Shown one piece after another: positions 19,782 through 31,416 of a stretch of DNA of 64,000 nucleotides; the first letter of the stretch is position 1, and each line of letters opens with the position of its first letter. Location of the stretch: contig CM040428.1 of assembly GCA_022702705.1 (NCBI GenBank), forward strand, positions 96,606,805 to 96,670,804, written 5' to 3'. The stretch comes from Papilionanthe hookeriana x Papilionanthe teres. Taxonomy: Eukaryota > Streptophyta > Magnoliopsida > Asparagales > Orchidaceae. The notes below the pieces were generated by a model that was not told where the DNA came from, did no database searches, and worked only from the letters and a program-made list of their open reading frames with translations. The position numbers and the translations under genes were made by a program.

Positions 19782-20930
19782 TCAGGTTGCATAATACTTC
19801 TTTAAATACTGCCCATTGATTGGAAGCATGGGTCCTTCTCCATGGCAATTCACCAGTTGGTAGGAACCTCCAAAGTAGATTGTCAGAACCACGAACGGCT
19901 CTTCCCATGTTGGTTCAAATTTATCACCTATCTTGCGATGTGCAAGAATATGTCTTCTGAGAACCAAAACCAAGTCACCGACTTTGAAAGTTCTTGGGTG
20001 GACCAGTTTATCATGGGCCTGAATCATCTTGGCTTGATACAGTTCTAAATTCTGCTGCGCGAAAAGTCTTTTCCCTTCCAACCTTTCCAATTCTTCCAGT
20101 CGTAGTCTGGCATTTTCTTCTGTAGTGATCTTTTCTGCAACTGCAATTCGGAGTGACGGAAGCTGAACTTCCAGGGGCAAGACGGCCTCGGACCCGTACA
20201 CTAAAGCGTAAGGCGTAGACTGAGTAGGAGTTCTAAAAGTCGTCCTGTAGGCCCATAAGGATTCTAACAACTTCTCGTGCCAATTTCTCTTGTTGTCGTC
20301 CAAAGTTTTCTTTAAAATTTGAACGACAGTTTTATTAGAAGCCTCGGCCAAGCCGTTTGCTCTTAGGTAGTAGATCATTGAGTATCGCCAATCGATCCTG
20401 TGTCTTCTGACAAAATTGTTGATCTTTGTACTTTTGAATGCAGACCCATTATCTGAAATGATCCTGCACGGCACCCCAAAATGGTAAACGACTTGATTCT
20501 TGAAAAATTGTAGCACGTGGTGTGCCTTCACTTCTCTGAGTTGTATAGCTTCTGCCCATTTAGAAAAGCAGTCTGTAGCTGCAAGGATGAAGTGATGTCC
20601 TCTTGAAGAAGGTGGTTCTATCGGACCCACTATATCTATGCCCCAACACTCAAATGGCCACGACGCGATTGTCGGATGTATTACATTTGGAGGTTGGTGT
20701 AGAACCACTCCGTGCACTTGGCACTGGTGACAACTTTTGACAACTTTCATACAGTAGGTCATCATTGAGGGTCAGTAGTACCCTAGTCTTTTAATCTTCA
20801 TTTTCATTTTTGGACCCGACTGATGAGCGCCACAAAGTCCTGAATGTACTTCTTTAAGGATTTCACGAGCCTCGGAACTGCTCAGGCATCTTAGCCACAT
20901 CTGATCAAAAGACCTTCTGTATAATGTATT
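19782..20930 (-). pseudogene. Integrase, C-terminal part of pol (A)
   Basis: Inserts element DNA into the host genome. The N-terminal zinc-binding region is visible upstream of 20765 (EVHSGLCGAHQSG, then SCHQCQVHG), followed by the catalytic core with CWGIDIVGP, IISDNGSAF and NGLAEASNK as the D,D,E triad, and a C-terminal GPY/F-like part (FKVGDLVLVLRR, KFEPTWEEPFVV) ending YLKKYYAT at a TGA (19782-19784). A TGA at about 20766-20768, apparently from a conserved Trp codon, separates the zinc-binding part from the core. The main frame from 20765 is 327 codons long and open. No chromodomain is seen, as expected for Tat-type elements. Confidence 0.9.
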
Positions 20931-20999
20931 GTTTATTAATGCGTAAGACAGAGTTCTTTTCTTGATTTGATAGGCTAATAACTTATCATCCGGTAGGTT

Positions 21000-21635
21000 T
21001 CATGTCTGCAAGTAGTCTATTAATGGCTGCCGCCAATCTTCTGTATTTTCTGTCACTACTGCAATTGTTTCTTCTGCTTTTTCTGTTGATTTGTGTATTG
21101 TATCCATGTCGAGCAGTGATAGGACCTGTCGTCCTTGAACTGACACTTCAACTGACTCATCTTGCAAGCAGGCAAATTCCTTTGCACAGCGAGCTAACGC
21201 ATCGGCGAGAGCATTTTCTTTTCTGGGAATCTTGTAGATTGTTACATTTGGAATTTGTTCCAACAATTTCATGGCGTACTGAAAGTACTGCTCGAGTCTT
21301 GGTTTTAAAATTCTGTACTGTCCGGCGACCTGTTGAATGATCAACTGAGAATCTCCGTAGATGTTGATGTCCGTTATTCCCATCTGAATGGTTAATTCTA
21401 ATCCGGTTATAAGGGCTTCATATTCTGCCTCGTTGTTTATTTACAGTTCTGTTAAGTGGTAGGAGTATTTTAACATCCCCCGCTCCGGTGTTATAAAGAT
21501 TAGTCCGATTCCTGCCTTACCGGGCACTATCGTTTGCAATTCTTTGTTCTTCTGTGCTGAGGACGCACTATCAAAGTACAGTTCCCAACGTTGATCATCA
21601 GGGTCTTCTAGGCTCACTATCTGCTCGTCAGGCAA
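21000..21635 (-). pseudogene. Second (archaeal-type) RNase H domain (A)
   Basis: Ribonuclease H found in addition to the normal one; its position between RNase H and integrase is diagnostic of Tat/Ogre/Retand elements. Motifs: RWELYFDSASS (first catalytic Asp; B has DGAS), NNEAEYEALITG (Glu), INIYGDSQLIIQQV (Asp) and PRKENALADALAR (last Asp). A TAA at 21441 just before NNEAEYEA divides it into two frames, 21441-21635 and a continuation to 21000. It lies about 240 nt downstream of the first RNase H through a degenerate connection (21640-21800). Confidence 0.85.
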
Positions 21636-21806
21636 ATCTTCGTCGAGAGGCTAATCTGCCGGTAAAGGGTGTGCTGCGAGGAAGTCTGCTAGGACTTGTC
21701 CCTTTACGGCGTGAAGAGGAACCAAAATTATGTTAAATTGCAATAGTATCATCGACCACCTGGCAAGTCTGACAGAAAGCATCGGTCGGGTCATTAAGTA
21801 TTGCAA

Positions 21807-22140
21807 TCAATTAACTCTCAAAATAAGGTTGACTTTATGAGAAATCATGTAATGCCTGAGCTTCTGTGCGGCGAAGATCAGGGCCAAGCAGTGCTTCTCA
21901 ATAGGAGGATACTTTACTTCCGTTGGAATTAGACGATGGCTTAAGTAGTAGAGAGCATTTTCTTTTCCCTCATCATTGACCTGGGCTAGCAGGGCTCCAA
22001 GGGAGTCGTCTAAAGCCGCGGTATAACGTATCAACGGTCTACCTGAGACTGGGGCTGCTAACACAGGAGGTGTCATTAAATATTGTTTAACGTCCTTGAA
22101 AGCCCGCTGGCATTTCTCATCCCAAACGAATTTGGCGTCC
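21807..22140 (-). pseudogene. RNase H domain of pol (A)
   Basis: Removes RNA from RNA:DNA hybrids during reverse transcription. The main open part 21807-22076 has YTAALDDSLGALLAQ, KENALYYLSHRL, and KYPPIEKHCLALIFAAQKLRHYM, the normal Ty3/gypsy RNase H block downstream of RT. A stop at about 22155 separates it from RT and another at 21807 from the connection domain, so it is broken at both ends, although the family version is continuous. Confidence 0.85.
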
Positions 22141-22154
22141 TTTTTAACTAATGC

Positions 22155-23066
22155 TTAGAAGGGCTGACACCTACCTGACAAGTTCAAGATAAAGCATCGA
22201 AGATATGCCAACTTCCCTTGAAAGGATCGTAGTTGTTTCAAAGTTTTGGGAGGTGGCATTTCTAAAATAGCTTTAATATTTTCCGGATCGATTTCAATCC
22301 CGCGATGTCGGACAAAAAATCCTAAGAATTTCTCAGAGGTGACGCCGAAGGCGCATTTTAAGGGATTCATCTTAAGGTTGTATTGTCTTAATAACTCGAA
22401 AATAATTCTCAAATCATACAGGTAATCTTCTTTCAGTTTACTTTTGATGACCACATCATCCACATAGCACTCGACTTGGTTGTGTATGAGATCATCAAAA
22501 ATCTTCGTCATCGCTCTTTGGTATGTTGCTCCCGCATTTTTTAGTCCGAATGGCATTACTGTGTAGCAATACACTCTGATCGGCATTGTGAATGTCGTGA
22601 GCTTTTCATCTTCTGGTGCCATCTTTATCTGGTTGTATCCCGACAATCCATCCATAAATGAGAAGATTTCATGCGTCGAAGCGATGTCGATCATCAGTTC
22701 TGGGATTGGTAGTGGAAATTCATCCTTTGGACATGCTTTATTCAAATCTCTGAAATCCACGCAGATTCTGATCTGACCATTCTTCTTTCTGACTGGTACC
22801 ACGTTGGCTAACCAAGTTGGGTATTGTTCTTCATGGACAAATTTAGCGTCTATTAGCTTCTTAACTTCGGCTATTACTTGTTGCTCAATTTCTAGATGCA
22901 TTCTTCTGGGAGCTTGTCTGACTGGAAAAAAAGTAGGATCCACTCCTAGCCTGTGAACTGCGACTTCTGGAGCAAATTCTGGCATTTCGTCGTAACTCCA
23001 AGCAAAACAGTCCTCGAATTCCATTAGTAGCTTGATTATTTCCTCGAAGTCTTCTTTATTGAGCAA
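22155..23066 (-). pseudogene. Reverse transcriptase domain of pol (A)
   Basis: RNA-dependent DNA polymerase of the element. Palm and finger motifs in order: RRMHLEIEQQVIAEVKKLID, WLANVVPVRKKNG, RICVDFRDLNKACPKDEFPLP, FMDGLSGYNQIKM, MPFGLKNAGATYQRAM, ECYVDDVVIKSK with the catalytic YVDD (22455-22466), KCAFGV and GFFVRHRGIE, then the connection. The stretch is open for 303 codons, the best-preserved part of A. The start at 23066 is only the first Met of the open part; the polyprotein enters from the linker upstream, where a stop at about 23121-23123 intervenes. Confidence 0.9.
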
Positions 23067-24023
23067 GGAGCTAACAAAGGTAGGTCTAGGCTCTTCGCTA
23101 GTACCTAAGTTAACTTCCGTTAACTAGTCAATTGTAGATTTGATTTCTTCCTCGAATTCTGGTGGAGCATCTCTGATTGGTAGATCTTCGAGGTCTTCTG
23201 AGGCTTCCAAGCACTCTTTATTAGGTTCGCAAGTAACAACCAAGCAAAATCCCGTATCATCAACTGATCCTACTATGCCGAATCTAAGACCATGTTTTGA
23301 ATTGGGAGGCCGACAGGCATTATTCCATAATTTTTCAAAGTGTTGTGATCGACCTTTTGTCCATTGTCGAGGTAAAACACCACGTTGAATTAAATTTTGA
23401 ACACAGGGAGAGTGCCACTCAAAAGGTAGTTTCATTAATTCAGATGAAGTAACATCTTCAAATTGTACATCTTTTTCAATTTTGGAAGAAGAAGCACCAC
23501 AGTAAAACTTGATTAGCTTAGTACCACCACCATGCACTTCCTTGACCACCATACCCTCGATCTTATTAGAATGGATTGGGGTCATGGTCATACTATGTAC
23601 ATGATGGTTAATCTTCTCGTACATTGATTTATATTCTTCATTCTTTTCATCTTCGAGAGAGATCTTGAACTGGGATTTCTTTTGACTTATTGTCGCTGCT
23701 TCTTTCTCAATTTCTTCTTCTTCTTCAGAACTATTCTCTCAATCAACATCGATGACCGGTTTCTTCTGTCCAATTGTTCCAACATTTCTTCCACGTCCAC
23801 GTCCCCGGCCTCGACCTCGGGTGTGAGTTCTGGAGAAATCTTCACCATCTCGCCGGAAGGGAGTGGTGAGTAACTGTTGGACTAAAACTTCAGGTTCTTC
23901 ATCATCTCGAATTTCTTTTGCTTCATTTGGTATGGTATTTCTGGAAAAGATTGTTTTCTTCGGAGGCTCGTAGTAGGCCGCATCTTCATGAATTCCAATT
24001 TCATGCATGGAGAACGGTTGCAA
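23067..24023 (-). pseudogene. PR-RT linker with RG-rich motif, downstream copy (A)
   Basis: Polyprotein segment between protease and RT. From 24023: MQPFSMHEIGIHEDAAYYEPP, TIPNEAKEIRDDEEPEVLVQQ, an RGRGRGRGRGR run (about 23787-23823) typical of RG/RGG RNA-binding regions, an acidic part, then YKSMYEKINHHVHSM, KIEGMVVKEV, QWTKGRSQHFEKLW and DAPPEFEEEIKSTID. Stops at about 23736-23738 and 23121-23123 interrupt it. The RG run may bind nucleic acid; that is inferred from composition. The corresponding segment in Ogre elements lies upstream of RT. Confidence 0.7.
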
Positions 24024-24068
24024 ATCACCTTTGATACATTGTTCTCCTCCTTCGTAATACTTTATGCA

Positions 24069-24632
24069 CTAGTGTAGAGACGACGATACCATCCGATTTT
24101 CATGGATCCATGGTCGACCCAGTAGAGCGTTGAATGATGTCTCAGAATCAATTATGTGGAATTTTGCGGTTGTCTTTGCTAAATCGCCGGTCTTCATTAG
24201 TAGTGTTATCGATCCAAGAGCTCTTTCTCCTTTTTGATTGAAGCCTCTTAATAACAACTTGTCTGCTTCAAGCTCGTGAGCATCAATTTCCAAATATGCT
24301 AGCATCCGAAGATTCATTATGTTGATTGATGCTCCCGGATCAACCAATACTCTGGAGATCGTAAACTTTCCAATAGTGACTGAAATGTACAATGGTCGGT
24401 TGTGATCAGCTGTTCCTAGTAATAGATCATTGTCCGTGAAGGTAACACCTCGCTGATCTCTTAACGAGCAAACCTCATCGAAGGAATTACCGGCCATTTG
24501 AGTTAAACAAATCTCTGGATCAAGTAAAGCCTTCATCAGAGTTTCTCTCATCTCCTTTGACACGATCAGAGCATCGTATATGCTTAGTTTGGCAGGTAGC
24601 TTCCTAAGATGGGCTAGCACGTTGTAGTCCAC
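24069..24632 (-). pseudogene. Aspartic protease, downstream copy (A)
   Basis: Cleaves the element polyprotein. Open for 187 codons with the Tat-type upstream region (YNVLAHLRKLPAKLSIYDAL, QRGVTFTDNDLLLG) and the active-site stretch RVLVDPGASINIM. The catalytic DPGA lies at 24330-24341 and is intact, unlike the upstream copy. It continues with AYLEIDAHELEADKLLL, ALGSITLLM and ALLGRPWIHEN, the usual C-terminal protease motif. A stop after VSSSLH at 24069 ends the open stretch before the linker. Confidence 0.85.
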
Positions 24633-26283
24633 TTTATTACCATGTTCCTTGGTTTCTTCCTGAATGGGCAGTTCCTCTGCTGGGGTTGGCTCTTTCTAAG
24701 CAACCACCTGCTTTCCTTTATCCTTTGGACCCATTCTCGGAGGTAGAACTTTTCCACTTCTTAAATTTACTTCAGTTATTTCTTCTGAATTTGGTGTTGA
24801 ATCTGTCGGTGTATCCTCTTGAATTGGAACCACTGGCTCTTCTGAAGTTGCTTCGGTGTCTGATGGTTCTAATTCTATCGTGATCGGAGCTCCTCGAAAT
24901 TCACAAATAGACTCGTTGCTTGTTGAGCTCTCGTAGCCTCCTTTGTGAGCATCTTCTTCGTCATGGTCGTCGAGGTTGTGTATGATTTGAGAACCATTAT
25001 TTGTATTGGAATCGAGATCCGGGTTAAGCCGGTTGTCGTTAGTTACGTAATCGTTAGAAACAGTCAAAACGTGGCCAACGCCATAACCCTTATCATTATA
25101 AGATCCCGCCGGAGCGAGCAGATAATCATACAGAGTCAGGAGTTCGAGGGATTTCTCCCCGAATCGGAAACAACCATCCTAGGACAAGCAGCCCCTAGTC
25201 TACGCTTCGGAGCCTCGATCTTCTTCTATTCCACGATCTTCTCCTCCTTCTGGGGCGATTCTTCAATCGCAAGTGATAGTGTCGGCTCAACAGGTTTCAA
25301 ACTCTGAGTTGAAGCACGTACCGAAGCGGCCTGGATGTGATCCAAAATTTTCTTCGATGATTTTGTCCAGACAGTACTCCATCCATCATCAGTCGTGTAC
25401 GGGTCTATCGGAACAATGGGATCCATTGAAATAACATTGATGGAACCTCCTTTTTGGGGTTCCTTCATGTATTCCTTTAGGATCGTTATGTTCCCTCTCC
25501 GGAGATTGTCATCAAGCCAACTCTTGAAAGCGATGTAATCCTCTATCTTGTGTCCAAGCATCTGGTGGTAAGGGCAATAATTCGGATGATCTTGCTTATT
25601 GACTTCCTCTGGCTTCTTGGGCTCTGGCAGCTGAAAATCTGGTGTCCTCATTAAGCTGCGGAACATCTTCGCTACTGCTTCAGTTTTGAATGGATATTCT
25701 CTATTTAGAACTTCTCTTAAGGTACACGAAGAACAAGGCGGTTGTTGATAATGCTGAGGCGATTGATAGCTCAGACGAGGTTGCTGATAACCCTGCTGAG
25801 GTTACTGATAGCCCTGCTAAGGTTGTTGGTATGTTCGTTGCGGTGGTTGGTAACTAGGCTGCGGTCGCTCTGGCGGTATTTGCATTGGCTGCTTGCCCTT
25901 ATCTAGTGTCTCGATGATTCCAGATTTCTTTTCAAATATTTTCAAGGGCTTCTGCTTATCGTTCTTGTCTACGAAACTTAATTGCTTCTCCTCTTCTTGC
26001 AAGCTCCCGGCCTTGCTAAGCAACTTCTCGAAAGTCTTGATTGTAAATCCTTTAAGGAGGAGTGCTCTCGGGCCATGGATACTTTTAAGTAGGATGCTGA
26101 CTGCATGTTGTTCTTGAAGCTGTGGTTCACACTTCATGCTTAAGTTTCTCCATTGAAGTATGTAATCCACTAAAGTCTCGTTCGGCTTTTATTGCTCCAC
26201 CACTAGATCACCAATAGTGATGTCGTGCTGAGCCCCGACAAATCATTTAATGAAGAGATTCTCTAGTTCTGAAAAGGTCTTTA
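24633..26283 (-). pseudogene. gag: gag second half, downstream copy (A)
   Basis: Second, 5'-truncated copy of gag created by the tandem duplication. It begins at TFSELENLFIK (near 26280) and has LVDYILQWRNLSMKCE, a Gln/Pro-rich stretch, a zinc-knuckle region CPYHQMLGHKIEDY in which the last Cys has become Tyr (B and the upstream copy keep Cys), the NVISMDPIVPIDPY segment and a long acidic tail. Open parts are 25817-26170, 25226-25666 and 24696-25067, separated by stops and frame changes. In translation order it would follow a linker and partial RT start, an arrangement unlikely to work. Confidence 0.75.
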
Positions 26284-26299
26284 GGAGTGCTTGATTCTT
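26284..26299 (-). other. 16-bp filler at the duplication junction
   Basis: GGAGTGCTTGATTCTT separates the two 3,268-bp units. It is in neither unit. Short filler DNA at a tandem junction is typical of end joining or of template switching during reverse transcription. Confidence 0.8.
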
Positions 26300-27417
26300 G
26301 AATTCCATTAGTAGCTTGATTATTTCCTCGGAGTCTTCTTTATTGAGTAAGGAGCTAACAAAGGTAGGCCTAGGCTCTTCACTAGTACCTAAGTTAACTT
26401 CCGTTAACTCGTCTATTGTAGATTTGATTTCTTCCTCAAATTCTGGTGGAGCATCTCCGATTGGTAGATCTTTGAGGTCTTCTGAGGCTTCCAAGCACTC
26501 TTTATTAGGTTCTTAAGTAACAACCAAGAAAAATCCCGTATCATCAACTGATCCTACTGTGCTGAATCCGAGACCATGTTTTGAATTGGGAGGCCGACCG
26601 ACATTATTCCATAATTTTTCAAAGTGTTGTGATCGACCTTTTGTCCATTGTCGAGGTAAGAAACCACGTTGAATTAAATTTTGAACACAGGGAGAATACC
26701 ACTCAAAAGGTATTTCATTAATTCAGATGAAGTAACATCTTCAAATTGTACATCTTTTTTAGTTTTGGAAGAAGATGCACCACGGTAAAACTTGATTGGC
26801 TTAGTACCACCACCATGCACTTCCTTGACCACCATACCCTCGATCTTATTAGAATGGATCGGGGTTAGGGTCATACTATGTACATGATGGTTAATCTTCT
26901 CGTACATTGATTTATATTCTTCATTCTTTTCATCTTCGAGAGAGATCTTGAACTGGGGTTTCTTTTGACTTATTGTCGCTGCTTCTTTCTCAGTTTCTTC
27001 TTCTTCTTTGAAACTATTCTCCCAATCAACATCAATGACCGGTTTCTTCTGTCCAATTGTTCCAACATTTCTTCCACGTCCTCGTCCCCGGCCTCGACCT
27101 CGGGTGCGAATTCTGGAGAAATCTTCACCATCTCGCCGTAAGGGAGTGGTGAGTAACTGTTGGACTAGAACTTCAGGTTCTTCATTGTCTCGAATTTCTT
27201 TTGCTTCATTTGGTATGGTATTTCTGGAAAATATTGTTTTCTTCGGAGGCGCGTAATAAGCCGCATCTTCATGAATTCCAATTTCATGCACGGAGAATGG
27301 TTGCAAATCACCTTTGATACATTGTTCCCCTCCTTCGTAATACTTTATGCACTAGTGTAGAGACGACGGTACCATCCAGTTTTCAAGGATCCACGGTCGA
27401 CCTAGTAGAGCGTTGAA
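26300..27417 (-). pseudogene. PR-RT linker, upstream copy (A)
   Basis: Same segment as 23067-24023: MQPFSVHEIGIHEDAAYYAPP at 27306, RGRGRGRGRGR run, YKSMYEKINHHVHSM, then DAPPEFEEEIKSTIDELTEVN and the pre-RT sequence LNKEDSEEIIKLLMEFK (to about 26300), where it is cut by the duplication junction. The part 26674-27306 is open for 210 codons. One frameshift lies near 26710 and a stop near 26514. Because RT does not follow, this copy cannot supply polymerase. Confidence 0.75.
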
Positions 27418-27700
27418 TTATGTTTCAGAACCAATTATGTGGAATTTTGCGGTTGTCTTCGCTAAATCGCCGGTCTTCATTAGTAGTGTTATCAATCCAA
27501 GAGCTCTTTCTCCTTTTTGATTGAAGCCTCTTAATAACATCTTGTCTGCTTCAAGCTCGTGAGCATCAATTTCCAAATATGCTAGCATCCGAAGATTCAT
27601 TATGTTGATTGATGCTCTCAGATCAACCAACACTCTGGAGAGCGTAAACTTTCTAATAGTGACTGAAATGTACAACGGTCAGTTGTGATCAACTGTTCCC
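27418..27700 (-). pseudogene. Aspartic protease, upstream copy (A)
   Basis: Same domain as 24069-24632 but the active site reads DLRA (27613-27624) instead of DPGA: both Pro and Gly are replaced, which should abolish catalysis. The downstream flanks are similar (AYLEIDAHELEADKMLL, ALGLITLLM). A stop at about 27676-27678 separates it from the upstream region. Confidence 0.8.
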
Positions 27701-30456
27701 AGTAATAGATCATTGTCTGTGAAGGTAACACCTCGTTGTTCTCTTAACGAGCAAACGTCATCGAAGGAATTACCGGCCATTTGAGTTAAACAAATCTCTG
27801 GATCAAGTAAAGCCTTGATAAGAGCTTTTCTCATCTCCTTTGACAGGATCAGAGCGTCATATATGCTTAGTTTGGCTGGTAGCTTCCTAAGATGGGCTAG
27901 CACGTTGTAGTCCACTTTATTATCATGTTCCTCAGTTTCTTCCCGAATGGGTAGTTCCTCTACTGGGGTTGGCTCTTCCTGAGCAACCACCGGCTTTTCT
28001 TTATCCTTTGGACCCATTCTCGGAGGTAGAACTTTTCCACTTCTTAAATTTACTTCAGTTATTTCTTCTGAATTTGGTGTTGAATCTGCCGGTGTATCCT
28101 CTTGAATTGGAACCACTGGCTCTTCTGAAGTTGCTTCGGTGTCTGATGGTTCTAATTCTATCGTGATCGGAGCTCCTCGAAATTCGCAAATAGACTCGTT
28201 GCTTGTTGAGCTCTCGTAGCCTCCTTTGTGAACATCTTCTTCGTCGTGGTCGTCGAGGTTGTGTATGATTTGAGAATCGTTATTTGTATTGGAATCGAGA
28301 TCCGGGTTAAGCCGGTTGTCGTTAGTTACATAATCGTTAGAAACAGTCAAAACGTAGCCAACGTCATAACCCTTATCATTATAAGATCACACCGGAGCGA
28401 GCAGATAATCATACAAAGTCAGGAGTTCGAGGAATTTCTCCCTCGAATCGGAAAAAACCATCCTAACATAAGCAACCCCTAGTCTACCCTTCAGAACCTC
28501 AGTCTTCTTCTCTTCCACGATCTTCTCCTCCTTCTGGGGCAGTTCTTTAATCGCAAGTGATAGTGTCGGCTCGACAGGTTTCAAACTCTGAGTTGAAGCG
28601 CGTACCAAAGCGGCCTGGATGTGATCCAAAATTGTCTTCGATGATTTTGTCTAGATAGTACTCCATCCATCATCAGTCATGTACGGGTCTATCGGAACAA
28701 TGGGATCCGTTGAAATAACATTGACGGAACCTCCTTTCTAGGGTTCCTTCATGTATTTCTTTAGGATCGTTATGTTCCCTCACCGGAGATTGTCATCAAG
28801 CCAACTCTTTATAGTGATGCAATCCTGTATCTTGTGTCCAAGCATCTAGTGGTAAGGGCAATAGTTCGGATGATCTTTCTTATTGACTTTCTCTAGCTTC
28901 TTGGGCTCTGGCAGCTGAAAATTCGGTGTCCTCATTAAGCTGCGGAACATCTTCGCTACTGCTTCAGTTTTGAATGGATATTCTCTATTTAGAAGTTCTC
29001 TTAAGGTACGCTACGAACAAGGCGGTTGTTGATAGTGCTGAGGAGACTGATAGCTCAGACGATGTTGTTGATAACCCTGCTGAGGTTACTGATAGCCCTA
29101 CTGAGGTTGTTGGTATGTTCGTTGCGGTGGTTGGTAACTAGGCTGCGGTCGCTCTGGACGTATCTGCATTGGCTGCTTGCCCTTATCTACTGTCGCGACG
29201 ATTCCAGATTTCTTTTCGAATGTTTTCATGGGCTTCTGCTTATCGTTCTTGTCCGTGAAACTTAACTGCTTTGCCTCTTCTTGCAAGTTCCCGGCCTTGC
29301 TAAGCAACTTCTCGAAAGTCGTGATTGTAAATCCTTTAAGGAGGAGTGCTATCGGGCCATGGATACTTTTAAGTAGGATGCCGACTGCATGTTGTTCTTG
29401 AAGCTGTGGTTCACACTTCATGCTTAAGTTTCTTCATCGAAGTATGTAATCCACTAAAGTCTCGTTCGGCTTTTGTTGCTCCACCACTAGATCACCGATA
29501 GTGATGTGGTGCTGAGCCCCGACAAATCGTTTAAAGAAGAGATTCTCTAGTTCTGAAAAGGTCTTTACTGAACCATTCGGCAAATCTGTGTACCAGTCGA
29601 AGGTAATCCCTGATAAACTGCTGTTGAACTGTCGGAAGAGTAAAGCATCACTTCCACCGGCATTGCAGCAACTAGCACGAAAATGTGTGACATGCTGCCG
29701 AGGTTTTCCCGTCCCATCAAAAGTCTTAAACAGAGGTGGTACGAAGCCTTTCGGGTATTGGACTGCATCGAACTCTTCGGGCTAAGGTCTACCCGTCTGA
29801 ATAGATGCTCCACTCTTGGACTATGCTAGGGCCTCTCGCACCTGTTGTTCTACCATGCTCTTAATGTCCTTTTCTAGAATCATGCTTTGTGCAGGATCTT
29901 TCTTTGGTTGTTCATCTCCGTTGACGGAAGTGATCTGTTTTCCTCCAACTGCAATATGGATAATTTCTGGGGGTGTCTCTTTACGAGGTTGTACCTGACT
30001 CTGGAGAGTGGCTAAGGCAACAGCCATCTCTTCCATCCTCTTTGCCATCTGGGAAATCGTGTCATCTCTTTCCCAAAGCTGTGCCCTCATCACTTCCTGT
30101 TCATCTCTTTCTGTAGCTGCTGGAGCACCTTGTGAAGCTGATGATGCTCGCGTCTCAACCATGTTGATCTCAGCATACTCCTCATCCATGAACTCTGATG
30201 AGTCAACTTCATCTCCTAGTTCTTCTTCTCTTTCTTTTGCTAACCGTCGGATGTCGGTCCTAAACTTATCCATGGCATCCTCTAGTGGCCTTTTCCGCAC
30301 GGTCTCGCAGTTGTCTCGTGACGGTTGTTAAACTTCCTTTCCGGGAGTCCCCTTCACGGCAGTAGTACTTTCTTCTAATTCAAGTCTCCTGGCAAGACTT
30401 TTCTTCTCAGGACAATGTTTTGGTCTTAGCTCGCCAATAGTAGGTTGCCATACCAT
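27701..30456 (-). pseudogene. gag: gag, first copy (A)
   Basis: Particle protein. Proposed start ATG 30454-30456 (MVWQP), although in family members ORF1 may run into gag without a stop. N-terminal coiled-coil-like part: RKRPLEDAMDKFRTDIRRLAKE, then NMVETRASSAS and DTISQMAKRMEEMAVALATLQ. Then the capsid region PEEFDAVQYPKGFVPP, TFSELENLFIKRFVG, YILR and NLSMKCEPQLQEQHAVGILL. The zinc knuckle keeps its last Cys but has a stop inside (CPYH*MLGHKIQDC). Several stops and frame changes are present. From 29567 downward it is the upstream unit of the duplication. Confidence 0.8.
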
Positions 30457-31416
30457 CCTTCTTGTAGCCGGAAGCCTAGGATCGGATGATCTGTCGGCTA
30501 TATGCTAGAAGGTGGTATCCTCCCTAATTTGTAGACCCGATACAACAACGGGTGAACTGGCTTTTATCTTTTTCTTTGGTTTCTCTGTGGTAGCAACAGG
30601 CTCTATTCACAGTCCGAGGCGGGATTTAGCTGGCGCCCGTCCTATCCTTCTTAGGATTTCTGATACAGGGCATCTTTCTTTATTTGCCAATCTTTCTATA
30701 ACAACTTGCAGTCGAGCCAACGGCGTAGTCTTATCCCTTTTCCTCTTGTAATTGTTGTAGTACGCAGGTCGGGGTAATGCAGTGGCGATCCTACGGACAT
30801 TCTCTTCATCTAATGCGGCGGAGAGAGGGTGAAACCTGCTCCCTTCCAATAGAGGTATATACTCAGGCAGTTCTTCTCTTTCCTCGGGAATTTCTTCTAG
30901 AAAAGCAACTTCAGCAGCTCTGGCTTTCTCGATCTTGGCGATCTTTCTGTTTTTATTTCTTCTTTGAGTCCGAGTTTGGGGTGCAACTCTTGAACTGGAC
31001 CCAATCTCAAAAACAGATGTTATTGTAGCAAATTTTGTACCCTCCACGGTGATAGGCTCATCACAGACTTAGATTTCCTTCTCCTTCAGTTTGGCAGAAG
31101 TCGGGGTAGGTGGAGAGATGACTAGACCGGTGGGGGTAGAGACAACAGTCCTCCTACGAACAGTAGAACTTCTTTCAGCTGGAACCCTTTGCAGGGGTGG
31201 GAATTCTTGAGTCGATTTCAGGTTGAACTCAATCACGGGCTCTTCAGTTTCTGACACTTTGTTCATTAGTGTCAAGAGAGTGACATCAGCGAACTTGATA
31301 TCTGTATTGTCGAATCCTTGTCCAAAATGGATGATCCCATTGTCAGGCAGCTCATCCTTGTAAACGGTGAAGTCCATTGCATTGGTGAAGGAGAAGATTA
31401 ACTTTGGGGCAGTCAT
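30457..31416 (-). pseudogene. ORF1 of element A
   Basis: Extra gene upstream of gag, characteristic of Ogre-type elements; function unknown. Start ATG 31414-31416 (APKLIFSFTNAMDF). N-terminal block KDELPDNGIIHFGQGF, KFADVTLL, then QEFPPLQRVPAERSS and a basic part; after a stop at about 31069, a block with TQRRNKNRKIAK (30934-30969), LPEYIPLLEGSRFHPLSAAL and LARLQVVIERLANKERCPVS. It ends near a TAG at about 30507-30509 close to the gag start. The N-terminal and TQRRNKNR blocks recur in ORF3, pointing to an internal duplication. Frames in A and B suggest ORF1 and gag were once one continuous frame. Confidence 0.7.

Larger units (their letters stand above)
23016..26283 (-). repeat. Tandem duplication in A, downstream copy
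   Basis: Direct repeat of 3,268 bp; second unit at 26300-29567 with an offset of 3,284 throughout (marker pairs 24023/27306 and 25067/28350 support this). The unit covers the second half of gag, protease and the linker to the RT start. B has only one copy, so the duplication is specific to A or its sublineage. The two copies differ by scattered substitutions, so the event is not recent. Confidence 0.9.
26300..29567 (-). repeat. Tandem duplication in A, upstream copy
   Basis: First unit in transcription order of the 3,268-bp direct repeat (partner 23016-26283). Its downstream end is cut within the sequence just before RT (EEIIKLLMEFK), where it joins gag sequence through the 16-bp filler. Confidence 0.9.

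Noticed and set aside
19782..20765. Chromodomain at the integrase C-terminus
   Set aside because: The integrase ends YLKKYYAT with no chromodomain-like sequence, consistent with Tat-type elements, so CRM, Tekay or similar affiliation was dropped.
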